This document shows, in pieces, positions 7,011-15,830 of a DNA stretch of 64,000 nt (position 1 is its first letter; each line of letters starts with the position of its first letter). This DNA comes from Crocinitomicaceae bacterium (GTDB taxonomy: Bacteria > Bacteroidota > Bacteroidia > Flavobacteriales_D > Crocinitomicaceae). The notes beneath the pieces were generated by a model. That model was given only the letters and a program-made list of their open reading frames with translations, was not told the origin of the DNA and did no database searches. The translations under genes were made by a program, and so were the position numbers. The stretch lies in the NCBI GenBank assembly GCA_016708105.1, contig JADJGJ010000001.1, forward strand, positions 1,240,001 through 1,304,000. Reading direction: 5' to 3'.

Positions 7011-9085
7011 TGTGGAGGATACTACTTGTTATCGTTTTGTTTTGCCCGCTATTTGCAGTAGCTCAGCCGGGAGAAGATCCTCAAAAAATAATTGAACGAC
7101 GAATTGAATTTATCGGTGAAAATCTTGAAAATTCTGATCTTGATCTCACCGTTTTCATGGATGATTTTTATTTTTTTCTTGAGAATCCCATCAATCTGAA
7201 TGAAACTAATTTTGAAGAACTGAGTCGTTTGCATTTGCTCTCTGATGTGCAAATTTCTGCAATCATTGCGTACAAAAAAAAATACGGGAATTTTATCACT
7301 CTTTATGAACTTTCATCAATTGCTGAATTAGATCGTGAAGTCATTGACATGATTCTTCCTTTTGTCAAAGTTGAACCTCCGGCGGCTAAATCATTGCGCA
7401 TTAAAAATGTATTCAAATACGGAAATCATGAAGTGTTAACGCGCTATGAGCGTGTATTTGAAACCAAAGCCGGATATTTGGATTACCCTGATAGCGTGTT
7501 GGCAGAAAATCCGAACAAACAATATTTGGGCAGCCCTGATAAATTTTATTTTAGATATCGCAATCAATATAAAGATCGCGTGAGTTGGGGAATAACGGCT
7601 GAAAAAGATGCGGGTGAAGAATTTTTTACAGGCACACAAAAACAAGGATTTGATTATTATTCAGGACATCTTTTTTTGAGAGGAGTATGGAAATTTTCAG
7701 CCATTGCTTTAGGTGATTATCAGATTAATGTAGGACAAGGACTTACCATGTGGTCTGGTTTTGCACTGGGTAAAACACCCAACGTATTTGGTGCAAGACG
7801 CAACGCTCAGGTGCTAAGACCATACACTTCAGTGAATGAAAGTTTATATCTGCGTGGCGGAGCTTTCTCGTTTTCAGCAAATCATTGGCAATTAACCGGC
7901 TTTGCTTCATACAAAGGAGTTGATGCCAATATCAATGCCGCTGATACCTTGGATGGAATTTTTGATGATAGTTTTTCATCTTTTCAAATTTCAGGTTATC
8001 ACCGAACTGTTGGTGAAATTGAAGATAAAAATAAAGTACATGAATTTATTACAGGGGGAGAACTTGCCTGGGCAGGAGATCATTTCAGAATTGGATTAGC
8101 CGGTGTTTTCACGCATTATGACGTGCCGCTCAATGCAAGTTTTAAGCCATACACACAGTATAAATTCAACAGTGATCAATTATTTACCGGAGGTTTAAAC
8201 TATCGTTTGTTCTGGAGAAAAATGAGCTTTTTCGGCGAGTTTTCCATGAGTGATAATTTGAAACCGGCAACGCTGAACGGTCTTATTTGGCATGCTGATT
8301 CACGCCTTGATCTCATGCTTATTCATCGGTATTATGATCGTGAATTTCAATCTATTTATGCATCTGGTTTTGGAGAATCATCAGACAATACAGCTGAACA
8401 AGGAATATACATGGGTGCGCAATTGCGCGTGAATAAAAAATTAACCGTAAGTGCGTATTATGATCAGTTTGAATTTCTTTGGCTCAAGTGGTTGACTGAT
8501 GATTATTCTTCAGGCAGAGATATCTTTTTGCAAATGGATTTCACCTTGAGTAGAAGTGCTAAATTTTATATCCGTTTTAAAAATAAATTGACTGAACGCA
8601 ACAGCAAAACAACCAATGAAGGATTGCATGATCAGGTTGATCTGCAACGAACTTCTTTACGCTTTAATTACGAGCAAAAAATAACTCCGCAATTGGCTGT
8701 ACAGTCTCGTATTGAATGGGTGAATTTCAGGTATGATGGCGATATAAGTAACGGCATTCTTTTGTTTCAGGATGTTGAATATTCATTTCTAAAAGTTCCG
8801 TTGAAATTATATCTGCGCTATGCAATTTTTGATTCTGATAATTATGATTCTCGAATTTATGCGTACGAAAATGATTTGTTGTATCTCTTCAGCATTCCCT
8901 CATACTATTACAAAGGAGCGCGTACCTATATTATGGCGCGTTATGAAATTTCCAAACGAATAGATTTGTGGATTCGTTATGGTTTGTGGATGTACCAGAA
9001 TGTGGATGATATTTCATCAGGTTTAGAACAAATAGAAGGTCAGAGAAAATCTGATATAAAAATTCAGCTTAAAATCAGGTTGTGA
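7010..9085 (+). CDS. Helix-hairpin-helix domain outer-membrane protein
   Basis: A 691-residue exported protein. After a signal peptide (about 1-18), residues about 60-125 form a helix-hairpin-helix region (NPINLNETNFEELSRL followed by a Tyr-Gly-Asn-Phe turn) of the ComEA-like type. The remainder is rich in amphipathic beta strands typical of a large barrel. This architecture is common in Bacteroidota, where its role is not established; the domain usually contacts DNA, but here it would face the periplasm. The start overlaps the previous stop, and its own stop overlaps the kinase start by one base, forming a coupled operon. Confidence 0.8.
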   Translation: MWRILLVIVLFCPLFAVAQPGEDPQKIIERRIEFIGENLENSDLDLTVFMDDFYFFLENPINLNETNFEELSRLHLLSDVQISAIIAYKKKYGNFITLYELSSIAELDREVIDMILPFVKVEPPAAKSLRIKNVFKYGNHEVLTRYERVFETKAGYLDYPDSVLAENPNKQYLGSPDKFYFRYRNQYKDRVSWGITAEKDAGEEFFTGTQKQGFDYYSGHLFLRGVWKFSAIALGDYQINVGQGLTMWSGFALGKTPNVFGARRNAQVLRPYTSVNESLYLRGGAFSFSANHWQLTGFASYKGVDANINAADTLDGIFDDSFSSFQISGYHRTVGEIEDKNKVHEFITGGELAWAGDHFRIGLAGVFTHYDVPLNASFKPYTQYKFNSDQLFTGGLNYRLFWRKMSFFGEFSMSDNLKPATLNGLIWHADSRLDLMLIHRYYDREFQSIYASGFGESSDNTAEQGIYMGAQLRVNKKLTVSAYYDQFEFLWLKWLTDDYSSGRDIFLQMDFTLSRSAKFYIRFKNKLTERNSKTTNEGLHDQVDLQRTSLRFNYEQKITPQLAVQSRIEWVNFRYDGDISNGILLFQDVEYSFLKVPLKLYLRYAIFDSDNYDSRIYAYENDLLYLFSIPSYYYKGARTYIMARYEISKRIDLWIRYGLWMYQNVDDISSGLEQIEGQRKSDIKIQLKIRL

Positions 9086-10311
9086 TGTCATTGCTGCGAT
9101 TTATTCTTCCTCCAAAAACAAAATATACTGACATGTATGATGTTGGTAAATTTGATTTGACCTGGAAGATGGTTGTTTTCAATTCAATTTTTCTGCTGGT
9201 AATTGCTTTTGTCTATTTTCTTTTTGAACCCAATGCCTTTGGAGCAGCGCTATACGCTTGGTTTACCGGTTTCATTCTGCACATCGCAATTTACCAAACA
9301 CGTAAATATCGACTGATCGGTTTTATCTACGGAATTCACGGCTGTCTCTTTCTGGTTTATACGCTGAATTTCATGCCGTTTGCAATTCATGCCATTGAAT
9401 TTTTTTGGATGACGGTATTAACGCTTTACGTGTTTTTTGCCATTGGAAAAAAGGCCGGATATCTTGCGCTTGCCATTAATTTTATTGGGATAGCTTTTTA
9501 TTTCTACAACTATTTTTTAGATAATATCATTTACTTGAGTACGCATATAGAAAGATATCAGGTTACTGCCACGGTGTTTAATATTTTTGTTGCTTGTGCG
9601 CTGATTGCCTACTTGCTCAGGCAATTTAAAAACACTACGCTTTTCGCTGAGAGAAAATTCAAAGCCGCTAATGCTGAACTTGAAAACAGAAATCGTTTGG
9701 TACAGGCACAACATGAAGAGAAAACGATCATGCTCAAAGAAATTCATCATCGTGTTAAAAATAATTTGCAGGTAATTACAAGTTTACTCAGGTTGCAAAG
9801 TCGTGAAATGGAAGATGAAAAAACCAAAGCCCAATTTCAGGACGCAGTGCAACGCATTATAGCCATGTCACTGATTCACGAAAAAATGTATCAGAATGAA
9901 AATTTATCTAAAATTGATTTGAAAGATTATTTGGACACTCTGGCAATTGATTTGATCAAAACCTATGCGGCCGATATTAATATTACGCTTGATATAAATT
10001 CTAATTTGAGCAGATTGGGAAATAATACCTTGGTTCCGGTGGCTCTTTTGTTTAATGAATTAATTTCTAATTCACTCAAACACGCATTCACAAATAAAGA
10101 CTCCGGTGAAATACATGTTGAATTAATACCGCGTGATAAAAATATGTTTGAATTGATGTATCGTGATGATGGCATCTGGTGTGAGCCTTTGAAAGAAGGA
10201 AGCTTTGGACTTGAACTCATTGAAACGCTTACTGAGCAATTGGACGGAAAAGTGGTGCGCACCTTTGAAAACGGAACGGTGTATCGCTTTTTATTGAGAA
10301 ACTTGGAATGA
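9085..10311 (+). CDS. Membrane sensor histidine kinase, HisKA_2 type
   Basis: A 408-residue kinase. Residues about 30-190 hold several hydrophobic segments that look like a multi-span membrane sensor. A short coiled coil leads to the phosphoacceptor region EIHHRVKNNLQ (H221-H222), typical of HisKA_2 kinases, then an ATPase domain with the N-box NELISNSLKHAF. The usual G-box is degenerate (RDDGIWCEP). The ATG at 9085 is chosen over the GTG one codon upstream because it overlaps the previous stop (TGATG), as with the other junction in this operon. No response regulator is adjacent, so the partner lies elsewhere. Confidence 0.88.
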   Translation: MSLLRFILPPKTKYTDMYDVGKFDLTWKMVVFNSIFLLVIAFVYFLFEPNAFGAALYAWFTGFILHIAIYQTRKYRLIGFIYGIHGCLFLVYTLNFMPFAIHAIEFFWMTVLTLYVFFAIGKKAGYLALAINFIGIAFYFYNYFLDNIIYLSTHIERYQVTATVFNIFVACALIAYLLRQFKNTTLFAERKFKAANAELENRNRLVQAQHEEKTIMLKEIHHRVKNNLQVITSLLRLQSREMEDEKTKAQFQDAVQRIIAMSLIHEKMYQNENLSKIDLKDYLDTLAIDLIKTYAADINITLDINSNLSRLGNNTLVPVALLFNELISNSLKHAFTNKDSGEIHVELIPRDKNMFELMYRDDGIWCEPLKEGSFGLELIETLTEQLDGKVVRTFENGTVYRFLLRNLE

Positions 10312-10335
10312 TTTATTGATCATATCTTCTCTGAA

Positions 10336-10680
10336 TTAACCGCCAATTTTTTTACAACGATATTTCATAGATATCAGAATATCCATGATTTTTTGTACCT
10401 GATTTCCTTGTACTAAAATTTCTCCATCTTTTACTGCGCCACCAACTCCACATTTTTGTTTGAGTGTTTTGCCAAGTTGTTCCAGGTCTTCGGTTTTACC
10501 AATGAAGCCTGTAACAAGAGTGACTTCTTTGCCGCCACGCTGTTTTTTATCTAATTGTACACGAAGGTCTTGTTGCTGTGGTGGCAAGGTGTCCGCTTCT
10601 TCATCTGAACCATATTGAAATTGAAAATCAGGATTGGTTGAATAAACTACGTCAACTCTTTTTTTATCTTTTTTTGCCAT
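10336..10680 (-). CDS. SUI1/eIF1-like translation factor (YciH family)
   Basis: A 114-residue cytoplasmic protein whose C-terminal two thirds form an SUI1 domain: the conserved KQRGGKEVTLVTGF segment and the KQKCGVGGAVKDGEILVQG core are both present. The N-terminal 45 residues are charged and probably flexible. Known of the family: bacterial YciH-like proteins resemble eIF1 and affect initiation fidelity, though their role is not fully settled. It ends convergently with the HisKA_2 kinase (24 bp gap) and lies 2 bp downstream of the glycerophosphodiesterase gene, so it may be co-transcribed with it. Confidence 0.92.
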   Translation of the reverse strand: MAKKDKKRVDVVYSTNPDFQFQYGSDEEADTLPPQQQDLRVQLDKKQRGGKEVTLVTGFIGKTEDLEQLGKTLKQKCGVGGAVKDGEILVQGNQVQKIMDILISMKYRCKKIGG

Positions 10681-10682
10681 AC

Positions 10683-11504
10683 TTAACGCGTGATTTTTTT
10701 TGCAAATGATATGTTATCACTTATGATAAAGGTAGGATTAAATTGTATTGCCTGCTTATGATCAGCAGGTGTTTTTACGTTGAATAGCATAAACGGAATA
10801 CTATCTTTTTTCATTTGTTCAGCGTAGGCAGCATCCATATATTCAAGTGGCAAACAAAGCATATCTGCCCTGCCGTCTTTTACAAATTGTATGCCTTCAG
10901 CCGGTGACTGAGTTTCAAAACATTTCACTAATGCCAAATCACTCAGTGAGTCTAACAAAACCTCATACTGTGTGTTGACAATCACTTGTTTTTTTTCTGT
11001 TTCGTTGAGTGCCGTCAAAGATTCTGCAAGTGCCGTGTTGAGTTCATTTGGGGTGAGTAAAGATGAGTTACAAAAATTATAATGTTTGATATCAAGCATC
11101 AGATATTTTTGTCTGGACGAACATAAGTTGACAATGCGTTCAAGGGTTACAAATTTGTACGCCGTATGATATACTTTTTCTGATTCAAGTTTGGATAAAG
11201 TAAAATTGCCTATGCATCCGGTGAGATCACTGTTCTCATTTAGATAATAATCATGAAAAAGAATCAGTTTTTTATCAGCCGTGAGTTGCACATCTACTTC
11301 AATGCCTTGTGCGCATAAAATATCCAAGGCATACCGGCAAGACTCAAATGTATTGGGTGGATACGGACATCTCTCAGGATAAATTGAAGTACCCGCATGA
11401 CCAAGTATCATGCTTGTTTCATCCTCGGTTTCTTGCTTTGTACAAGATATTTCAATGAGTACCGGAACGAACAAAACAAAACGCCAAACCCAGCGATAAT
11501 TCAT
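10683..11504 (-). CDS. Glycerophosphodiester phosphodiesterase family lipoprotein
   Basis: About 273 residues from the ATG at 11504. That start gives a clean lipoprotein signal ending in IEISC, whereas the longer ORF adds a second hydrophobic lead. The TIM-barrel phosphodiesterase motifs follow: GHAGT, NTFESCRYAL, EVDVQLTADKKLILFHD. The usual HRG is HAG and the usual PENT is PPNT, so this is a divergent subgroup; catalytic competence is likely but not certain. It would act at the envelope on glycerophosphodiesters. The start overlaps the end of the upstream barrel gene by about 50 bp, which is unusual. Confidence 0.8.
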   Translation of the reverse strand: MNYRWVWRFVLFVPVLIEISCTKQETEDETSMILGHAGTSIYPERCPYPPNTFESCRYALDILCAQGIEVDVQLTADKKLILFHDYYLNENSDLTGCIGNFTLSKLESEKVYHTAYKFVTLERIVNLCSSRQKYLMLDIKHYNFCNSSLLTPNELNTALAESLTALNETEKKQVIVNTQYEVLLDSLSDLALVKCFETQSPAEGIQFVKDGRADMLCLPLEYMDAAYAEQMKKDSIPFMLFNVKTPADHKQAIQFNPTFIISDNISFAKKITR

Positions 11505-11967
11505 AATTAATATAAGTAGAATTAAACGATTCTTGCATGAATTTATAAGGAACATGAATTATTCCAATACCTGCTTTCACAAAGGGTCTCACCAATTTAT
11601 CTTTCCTGAATTGTAGTTGATGGTAGAGATGAATATTATGTAAAAAAAATCTTCCGTCTGTTTTTTGTTCTGTAAAAAAACAATAACCCATGCCGTAATT
11701 AAAATTCAATTTTTGACCTGTCAAACCAAATGCATAACCAAGGTGTACACCGACAGCATTGGTTTCAAAAAAATAATTTAATGGATAATATCGCAATCCG
11801 GCAATGGCTTGGTGATTATTGAATTTAATGGTGCCGTTCATTTCTGTGAGTATACCAATTCGGTCAAATCCTGATTGAAGTGAAAAATTAATTTCTTTTT
11901 GCCCGTGCACTAGTTGATACCAACAGCAAAAAAACAAAAACCAAATAACGCACAATCTATTTTTCAT
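11452..11967 (-). CDS. Small outer-membrane beta-barrel-like protein
   Basis: 171 residues with a signal peptide (about 1-22, ending near HGQ) followed by strand-forming segments with aromatic girdle residues, typical of small Bacteroidota OMP-type barrels. No specific family is recognised. It starts directly at the end of the patatin gene (its first base is adjacent to the patatin stop) and its 3' end overlaps the phosphodiesterase gene. The overlap could be natural coupling or could reflect a single-base error near the 3' end. Confidence 0.6.
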   Translation of the reverse strand: MKNRLCVIWFLFFCCWYQLVHGQKEINFSLQSGFDRIGILTEMNGTIKFNNHQAIAGLRYYPLNYFFETNAVGVHLGYAFGLTGQKLNFNYGMGYCFFTEQKTDGRFFLHNIHLYHQLQFRKDKLVRPFVKAGIGIIHVPYKFMQESFNSTYINYELSLGLAFCFVRSGTH

Positions 11968-14208
11968 TTAATACAGATTGAGTAATTCAAACAAGCGTGT
12001 AACTTGTGACTGGTTGTACTTGTTTTTGAAAATTTGTCTGATATCGTTTTTTTCTCGCTGCGTCAAATGCCAACTAAGTGAAATGAGTTCAGACAAATCT
12101 TTTCTGAGAATAAACGTAATGGTTTCAACGGGTACTTTGCCACCAAAATTTCCTTCAATTAATTCTGTTGCATTGTATTCTTGTGAGTGGTGAAAGTTTC
12201 CATAAAAATTGCCAAGCGGTTTGGTGATGCGCTGAAATAAGTTGAGTGGTTCAGTGCTTTCAAGATCATAGTCTTTATTAATATCTCTGATTTCAACAAT
12301 AATAACCCCGCTGGTATGTTCAGCCAGCCATTCTTCAATTCCTGCAATAAATCTCACCGTGGTTTTTGTACCGTAGTTATCGCGTATACCGGCATCCATC
12401 ACCTGAACTTCAGGCGCCGTTGGCATAGAAACCATGGGCAATACATAAGGGAAGGTTGAGTTCATTCTCAAAATAGAAGTGAACCGCGTTCTGAATGCTT
12501 GATTGTCTTCAAACAATTTTATGTATTCTATATTTTCAGGTCCGGTTGATTTAGTGTTGAACGCTGTGCCGTTCAAAAAAGCCATTGGTTGTGTTGCAAT
12601 CACCATTCGGCGCCCGTCATTGATGATGGTTGGTGTAAAAATCATTTGTGGAATTTCAGCCAAAAATTCGGGCATTACGTAGGCATCAAAGGGTTTATCT
12701 AATACACTGTCGGTATTAAAATTCAATTGTTGTTCAAATGCGTATCCGCGATCCATCAGATAAGTTTTACCATCAATTTTCTTTTTCTTGAATCGCAAAA
12801 AGATGTCATGACTGGCTAAATTAAATGCAACACTATTTAATAAATCTCTTGAAATTTTATCCAAATAAACTGAGTCAGTAAGTTGCAAAGTAGTATCAGT
12901 TTTTGACTGATAATAAAGTTCACGATAATAAGATGCGCCAATCATACCGCCTGATGCACCGGTAATCATGTGAACATTATGAAAAAATTCTCCGTTTGAT
13001 TTTTTATCCAACTGTTGCAAAACATAAGTTGTCCACATGGCTGAACGCAAGCCACCACCTGAACAGTTCACGATGACTAATTTGGGTTTTACTTTGTTTT
13101 GACTTGCACTCGCTTTGCTGTACCATCTTTCTAAAATTGCCTCTTGATGTCGGGTATCAGACTCTAACTGAACCGTATCAAATTGAAGTTTGGTGAGAGA
13201 TTCCAGGGTGTATTCAGCCTTGTTTGCGTAGCTCAAACCGTAGGCAAAATTTTTAGGTTGCAAAAATCCGGTTGTTGAAGAAATGAAATTCAATAATAAA
13301 GCAAAAAGAACTATCACGGTGAGTGCCCAGCCTCTGAACCAAGAATAGAAAATGGTAATCACCATCAGAAACACGGTGAACAATAATACAGCACTTGCCC
13401 CTGAAGGAATTTGAACGGGACCAAAATCCTGAAATATACCCAGCATTAAAAATGAAATGATCATGGCCACTTCAAAGAAAGAAGCATTGAGGTGATTTTG
13501 TTTGAAAACTTCGCGTAGAATATGTCTGTCATAATGTTTCGCTTCTCTGGCAAAATGAACCTTTATCAGAGATGAAAAATAATAAGAAGGCTGATAAGTG
13601 TGAATATCATGTGACTCAAACCAATAATTTCTTTTTGTGAATAGCGTTCCGGCTGTGGCGTGTAGATTTTTCTTTTTGTTAAATCGCATTTTTTGAAAAT
13701 CTACATTGGTTTTAAAAAAGTAATAAACTGAAATGGCTATAAACAAGATGATGCCGCCCGTATAAGAGATTAAGTTGACAATAATTTCAGACGTAGAACG
13801 CAGCTCTTCATTGGCCTGTATATCATAAATATTCCAAATGGCCGTGATGTAAAATATGGTAGGAATGACTGAATTATTTACACAGAACTTATAGAAAGGT
13901 CTTGACAGCGTTGCAATAAATGGAAAATAAGGCCCCAGCATAATATAGCTGTAGAGATGATACGCCATAAAAAATCCGCCAACTGAAAATCCCAAAATCA
14001 TAAACGAAAGCCAGTTCACTTTTCCGAGATACTCAGGCGAAAGAAACAAATAGGGAAGACCCAATTTCATTCCCAGATTTTGTGTGATAAAACCAAACAT
14101 GATTAACCACAACAAAATGAGCATGTGGTTTTTTTTGAATTGCAGAAAGATCAGCAGCACCGGAAAAAACCGGATTACGATTTGACTGATCTTTTTTAGT
14201 CGCTTCAT
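11968..14208 (-). CDS. Membrane-anchored patatin-like phospholipase
   Basis: A 746-residue protein. Residues about 1-330 contain multiple hydrophobic helices, so it is anchored in the inner membrane. The second half is a patatin domain with the oxyanion motif NCSGGGLRSAMW, the nucleophile Ser419 in GASGG, and the catalytic Asp605 in DAGIRDN. Known of the family: Ser-Asp dyad lipid acyl hydrolases. The fusion to a large membrane module suggests action on membrane lipids. It leads a minus-strand run with the barrel protein and phosphodiesterase, so the genes may share a lipid-turnover role; this is inference. Confidence 0.88.
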   Translation of the reverse strand: MKRLKKISQIVIRFFPVLLIFLQFKKNHMLILLWLIMFGFITQNLGMKLGLPYLFLSPEYLGKVNWLSFMILGFSVGGFFMAYHLYSYIMLGPYFPFIATLSRPFYKFCVNNSVIPTIFYITAIWNIYDIQANEELRSTSEIIVNLISYTGGIILFIAISVYYFFKTNVDFQKMRFNKKKNLHATAGTLFTKRNYWFESHDIHTYQPSYYFSSLIKVHFAREAKHYDRHILREVFKQNHLNASFFEVAMIISFLMLGIFQDFGPVQIPSGASAVLLFTVFLMVITIFYSWFRGWALTVIVLFALLLNFISSTTGFLQPKNFAYGLSYANKAEYTLESLTKLQFDTVQLESDTRHQEAILERWYSKASASQNKVKPKLVIVNCSGGGLRSAMWTTYVLQQLDKKSNGEFFHNVHMITGASGGMIGASYYRELYYQSKTDTTLQLTDSVYLDKISRDLLNSVAFNLASHDIFLRFKKKKIDGKTYLMDRGYAFEQQLNFNTDSVLDKPFDAYVMPEFLAEIPQMIFTPTIINDGRRMVIATQPMAFLNGTAFNTKSTGPENIEYIKLFEDNQAFRTRFTSILRMNSTFPYVLPMVSMPTAPEVQVMDAGIRDNYGTKTTVRFIAGIEEWLAEHTSGVIIVEIRDINKDYDLESTEPLNLFQRITKPLGNFYGNFHHSQEYNATELIEGNFGGKVPVETITFILRKDLSELISLSWHLTQREKNDIRQIFKNKYNQSQVTRLFELLNLY

Positions 14209-14310
14209 GCGTGCTGTCGGATTACCGGAATATGATTAGGTTGAATTATCTGGATGTGAAAATAAGGAATCATCTCTATAATTTACAAAAAATAATGGTG
14301 AGATGCAAGT

Positions 14311-14928
14311 TTATTTCCAGTTGATTGACCCTTTACAATTGGTATTGAAACGGTAACGGTATTTTTTACCAAAGTTTGCAATCACTGAATCTTCAAATGT
14401 TTTCCATCCATTTTGACCACAAACATATTCAATGGCAATCACCGTGGTGTCATACACAAATGCTGAAGAAGGGAGCGCATCCAACTCATCACTGGATTGA
14501 CCCGGTTTTATTTCAGCACAATTTTTTCCAAAGCAATCAAGCCAATTGTAAAATGCGTTTTGTGTTTTGAGTGTATCAGAAAATGTGTAATAGTAAACTG
14601 AGGCTGAAAAGCCGGACGTTTCTGCCGGTTGATTAGATGGAATTTTTTCTTTGAAATCAAGTTTATAACTATGGCTGAATCCAAACCGATCCATTGGGTG
14701 AATTTTTTTATGACCAATGGTATCATAAGCAGGCAGTTCATGGGTAACAAAAGTTGCAAACTCTGGGGTATACCCTGCCGGCATGGTATAAGTTACTGCG
14801 GGGGCTGTGCTGTCACTTCCGGTTGAACCGGCAAGTTCTTCAAATGAAATAACCTCCTGATTTTTTTCTGTTTTATTGCATGAAAGAAACAGAACAATTG
14901 GTATGATGTGTAATATCTTTACTCGCAT
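14311..14928 (-). CDS. Lipoprotein, unknown function
   Basis: 205 residues with a clear lipobox (FLSC at about residue 17) and a Thr/Ser-rich linker. The folded part has no family I recognise. It contains paired Cys residues in the second half (near DCFGKNC, and later Cys near YVCGQ and TNC) that could form disulfides in the envelope. The start overlaps the end of the small lipoprotein gene upstream by 10 bp, so the two are probably translated from one message. Confidence 0.65.
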   Translation of the reverse strand: MRVKILHIIPIVLFLSCNKTEKNQEVISFEELAGSTGSDSTAPAVTYTMPAGYTPEFATFVTHELPAYDTIGHKKIHPMDRFGFSHSYKLDFKEKIPSNQPAETSGFSASVYYYTFSDTLKTQNAFYNWLDCFGKNCAEIKPGQSSDELDALPSSAFVYDTTVIAIEYVCGQNGWKTFEDSVIANFGKKYRYRFNTNCKGSINWK

Positions 14929-15164
14929 TGGTTTGACAATTCTACTGCGGTTTCAAAATCAAGGTTTTTGCTGTCTGCATAGTTGGGATAGAGTTTCATC
15001 ACCTTTTCCATATAACATTGGCAATAGGAACTTTTTCCTCCTTCATCATCACAGCCTTCTAAAAAAGCATCTTGCTCTGCTTTTGTCCAGCTTGATTCAG
15101 AACAGCCTGCGCAAATAACAGACCAAAGAATCATCAAAACAAATTTTAAGCGTATACTTTGCAT
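14919..15164 (-). CDS. Small Cys-rich lipoprotein
   Basis: 81 residues: a lipoprotein signal ending at VICAGC, then a compact Cys-containing domain with EGCDDEGG, YCQCYMEKVMKLYP and a terminal NQCE. The same general plan (lipobox, Cys-x-Cys pair, helix, late Cys) is seen in the lipoprotein at 21091, so both may belong to one family of small disulfide-bonded lipoproteins common in Bacteroidota. Function unknown. It overlaps the next gene by 10 bp. Confidence 0.65.
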   Translation of the reverse strand: MQSIRLKFVLMILWSVICAGCSESSWTKAEQDAFLEGCDDEGGKSSYCQCYMEKVMKLYPNYADSKNLDFETAVELSNQCE

Positions 15165-15314
15165 AATATAGTATTACGTTAAAAAAACATTTTTAGTTTA
15201 TAAAACCCTGATTTTATTTAGGATTTCACGCAATTAAACTGAATTTCTTAACTTTACAGGCAACCCGGCAGACTGTCCACTCGTTTAACAAGTATAAAAT
15301 AAACTCAAAGCATC

Positions 15315-15695
15315 ATGATGAAAGGTATTTTTTTTACTGCATTATTCTCGCTAATGACATTAGTAGCTACTGCTGCTCCACGTATCATTCTTGAAGATAA
15401 TCAAACCCATTATCAACAAACTGCTAAAGGGTATATTCTGCAGTTTAAATTGGTTGCAACCCAGCCTGAATATAATGCCATGATGGATCAGGTTGCCGGT
15501 TTAGCTGATCGCTTGACTATGCAAACTACTGAAGATTCAGACGGAACATTCAATTGTGTTTTCACCGTGAATCATCAAAATCAGCCTGAATATGTGCACA
15601 AAATGCTGGTGAGCATTGGGGTGGCAGAACTTGAGTATAAAGGAAACATCCAGTCAGTAGATACTATTATAGACATTTTGAAATCTTATCTCTGA
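15315..15695 (+). CDS. Small secreted protein, unknown function
   Basis: 126 residues with a signal peptide (about 1-21, ending ATAAP) and a mixed alpha/beta body with no Cys and no recognised family. ATG codons at 15315 and 15318 are both possible starts. It is a single-gene unit: the upstream lipoprotein gene is divergent, and a strong intrinsic terminator follows at 15724-15755. Confidence 0.6.
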   Translation: MMKGIFFTALFSLMTLVATAAPRIILEDNQTHYQQTAKGYILQFKLVATQPEYNAMMDQVAGLADRLTMQTTEDSDGTFNCVFTVNHQNQPEYVHKMLVSIGVAELEYKGNIQSVDTIIDILKSYL

Positions 15696-15723
15696 TTTTT
15701 TAAGATTGACAATTAAATTATGC

Positions 15724-15755
15724 AAAGCCGGGTTTATGAAGATCCGGCTTTTTTT
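15724..15755 (+). terminator. Rho-independent terminator after the 15.3 kb gene
   Basis: AAAGCCGG (15724-15731) pairs with CCGGCTTT (15744-15751) and the T-run continues to 15755. The position 29 bp after the stop codon fits a terminator for the plus-strand gene. Confidence 0.8.
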
Positions 15756-15794
15756 ATTCCGGCTAGTGGACAAATTTTTTCAATCTACAATGAA

Positions 15795-15802
15795 TAAATT
15801 TG
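15795..15802 (+). promoter_or_regulatory. Candidate -7 promoter element for the S15 peptidase gene
   Basis: TAAATTTG matches the Bacteroidota TAnnTTTG consensus 28 bp before the ATG at 15831. The upstream -33 element is not a clear TTTG, so this is a partial match. Confidence 0.4.
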
Positions 15803-15830
15803 TTATGTTCTACTAAAATAGCTTTTAGCC

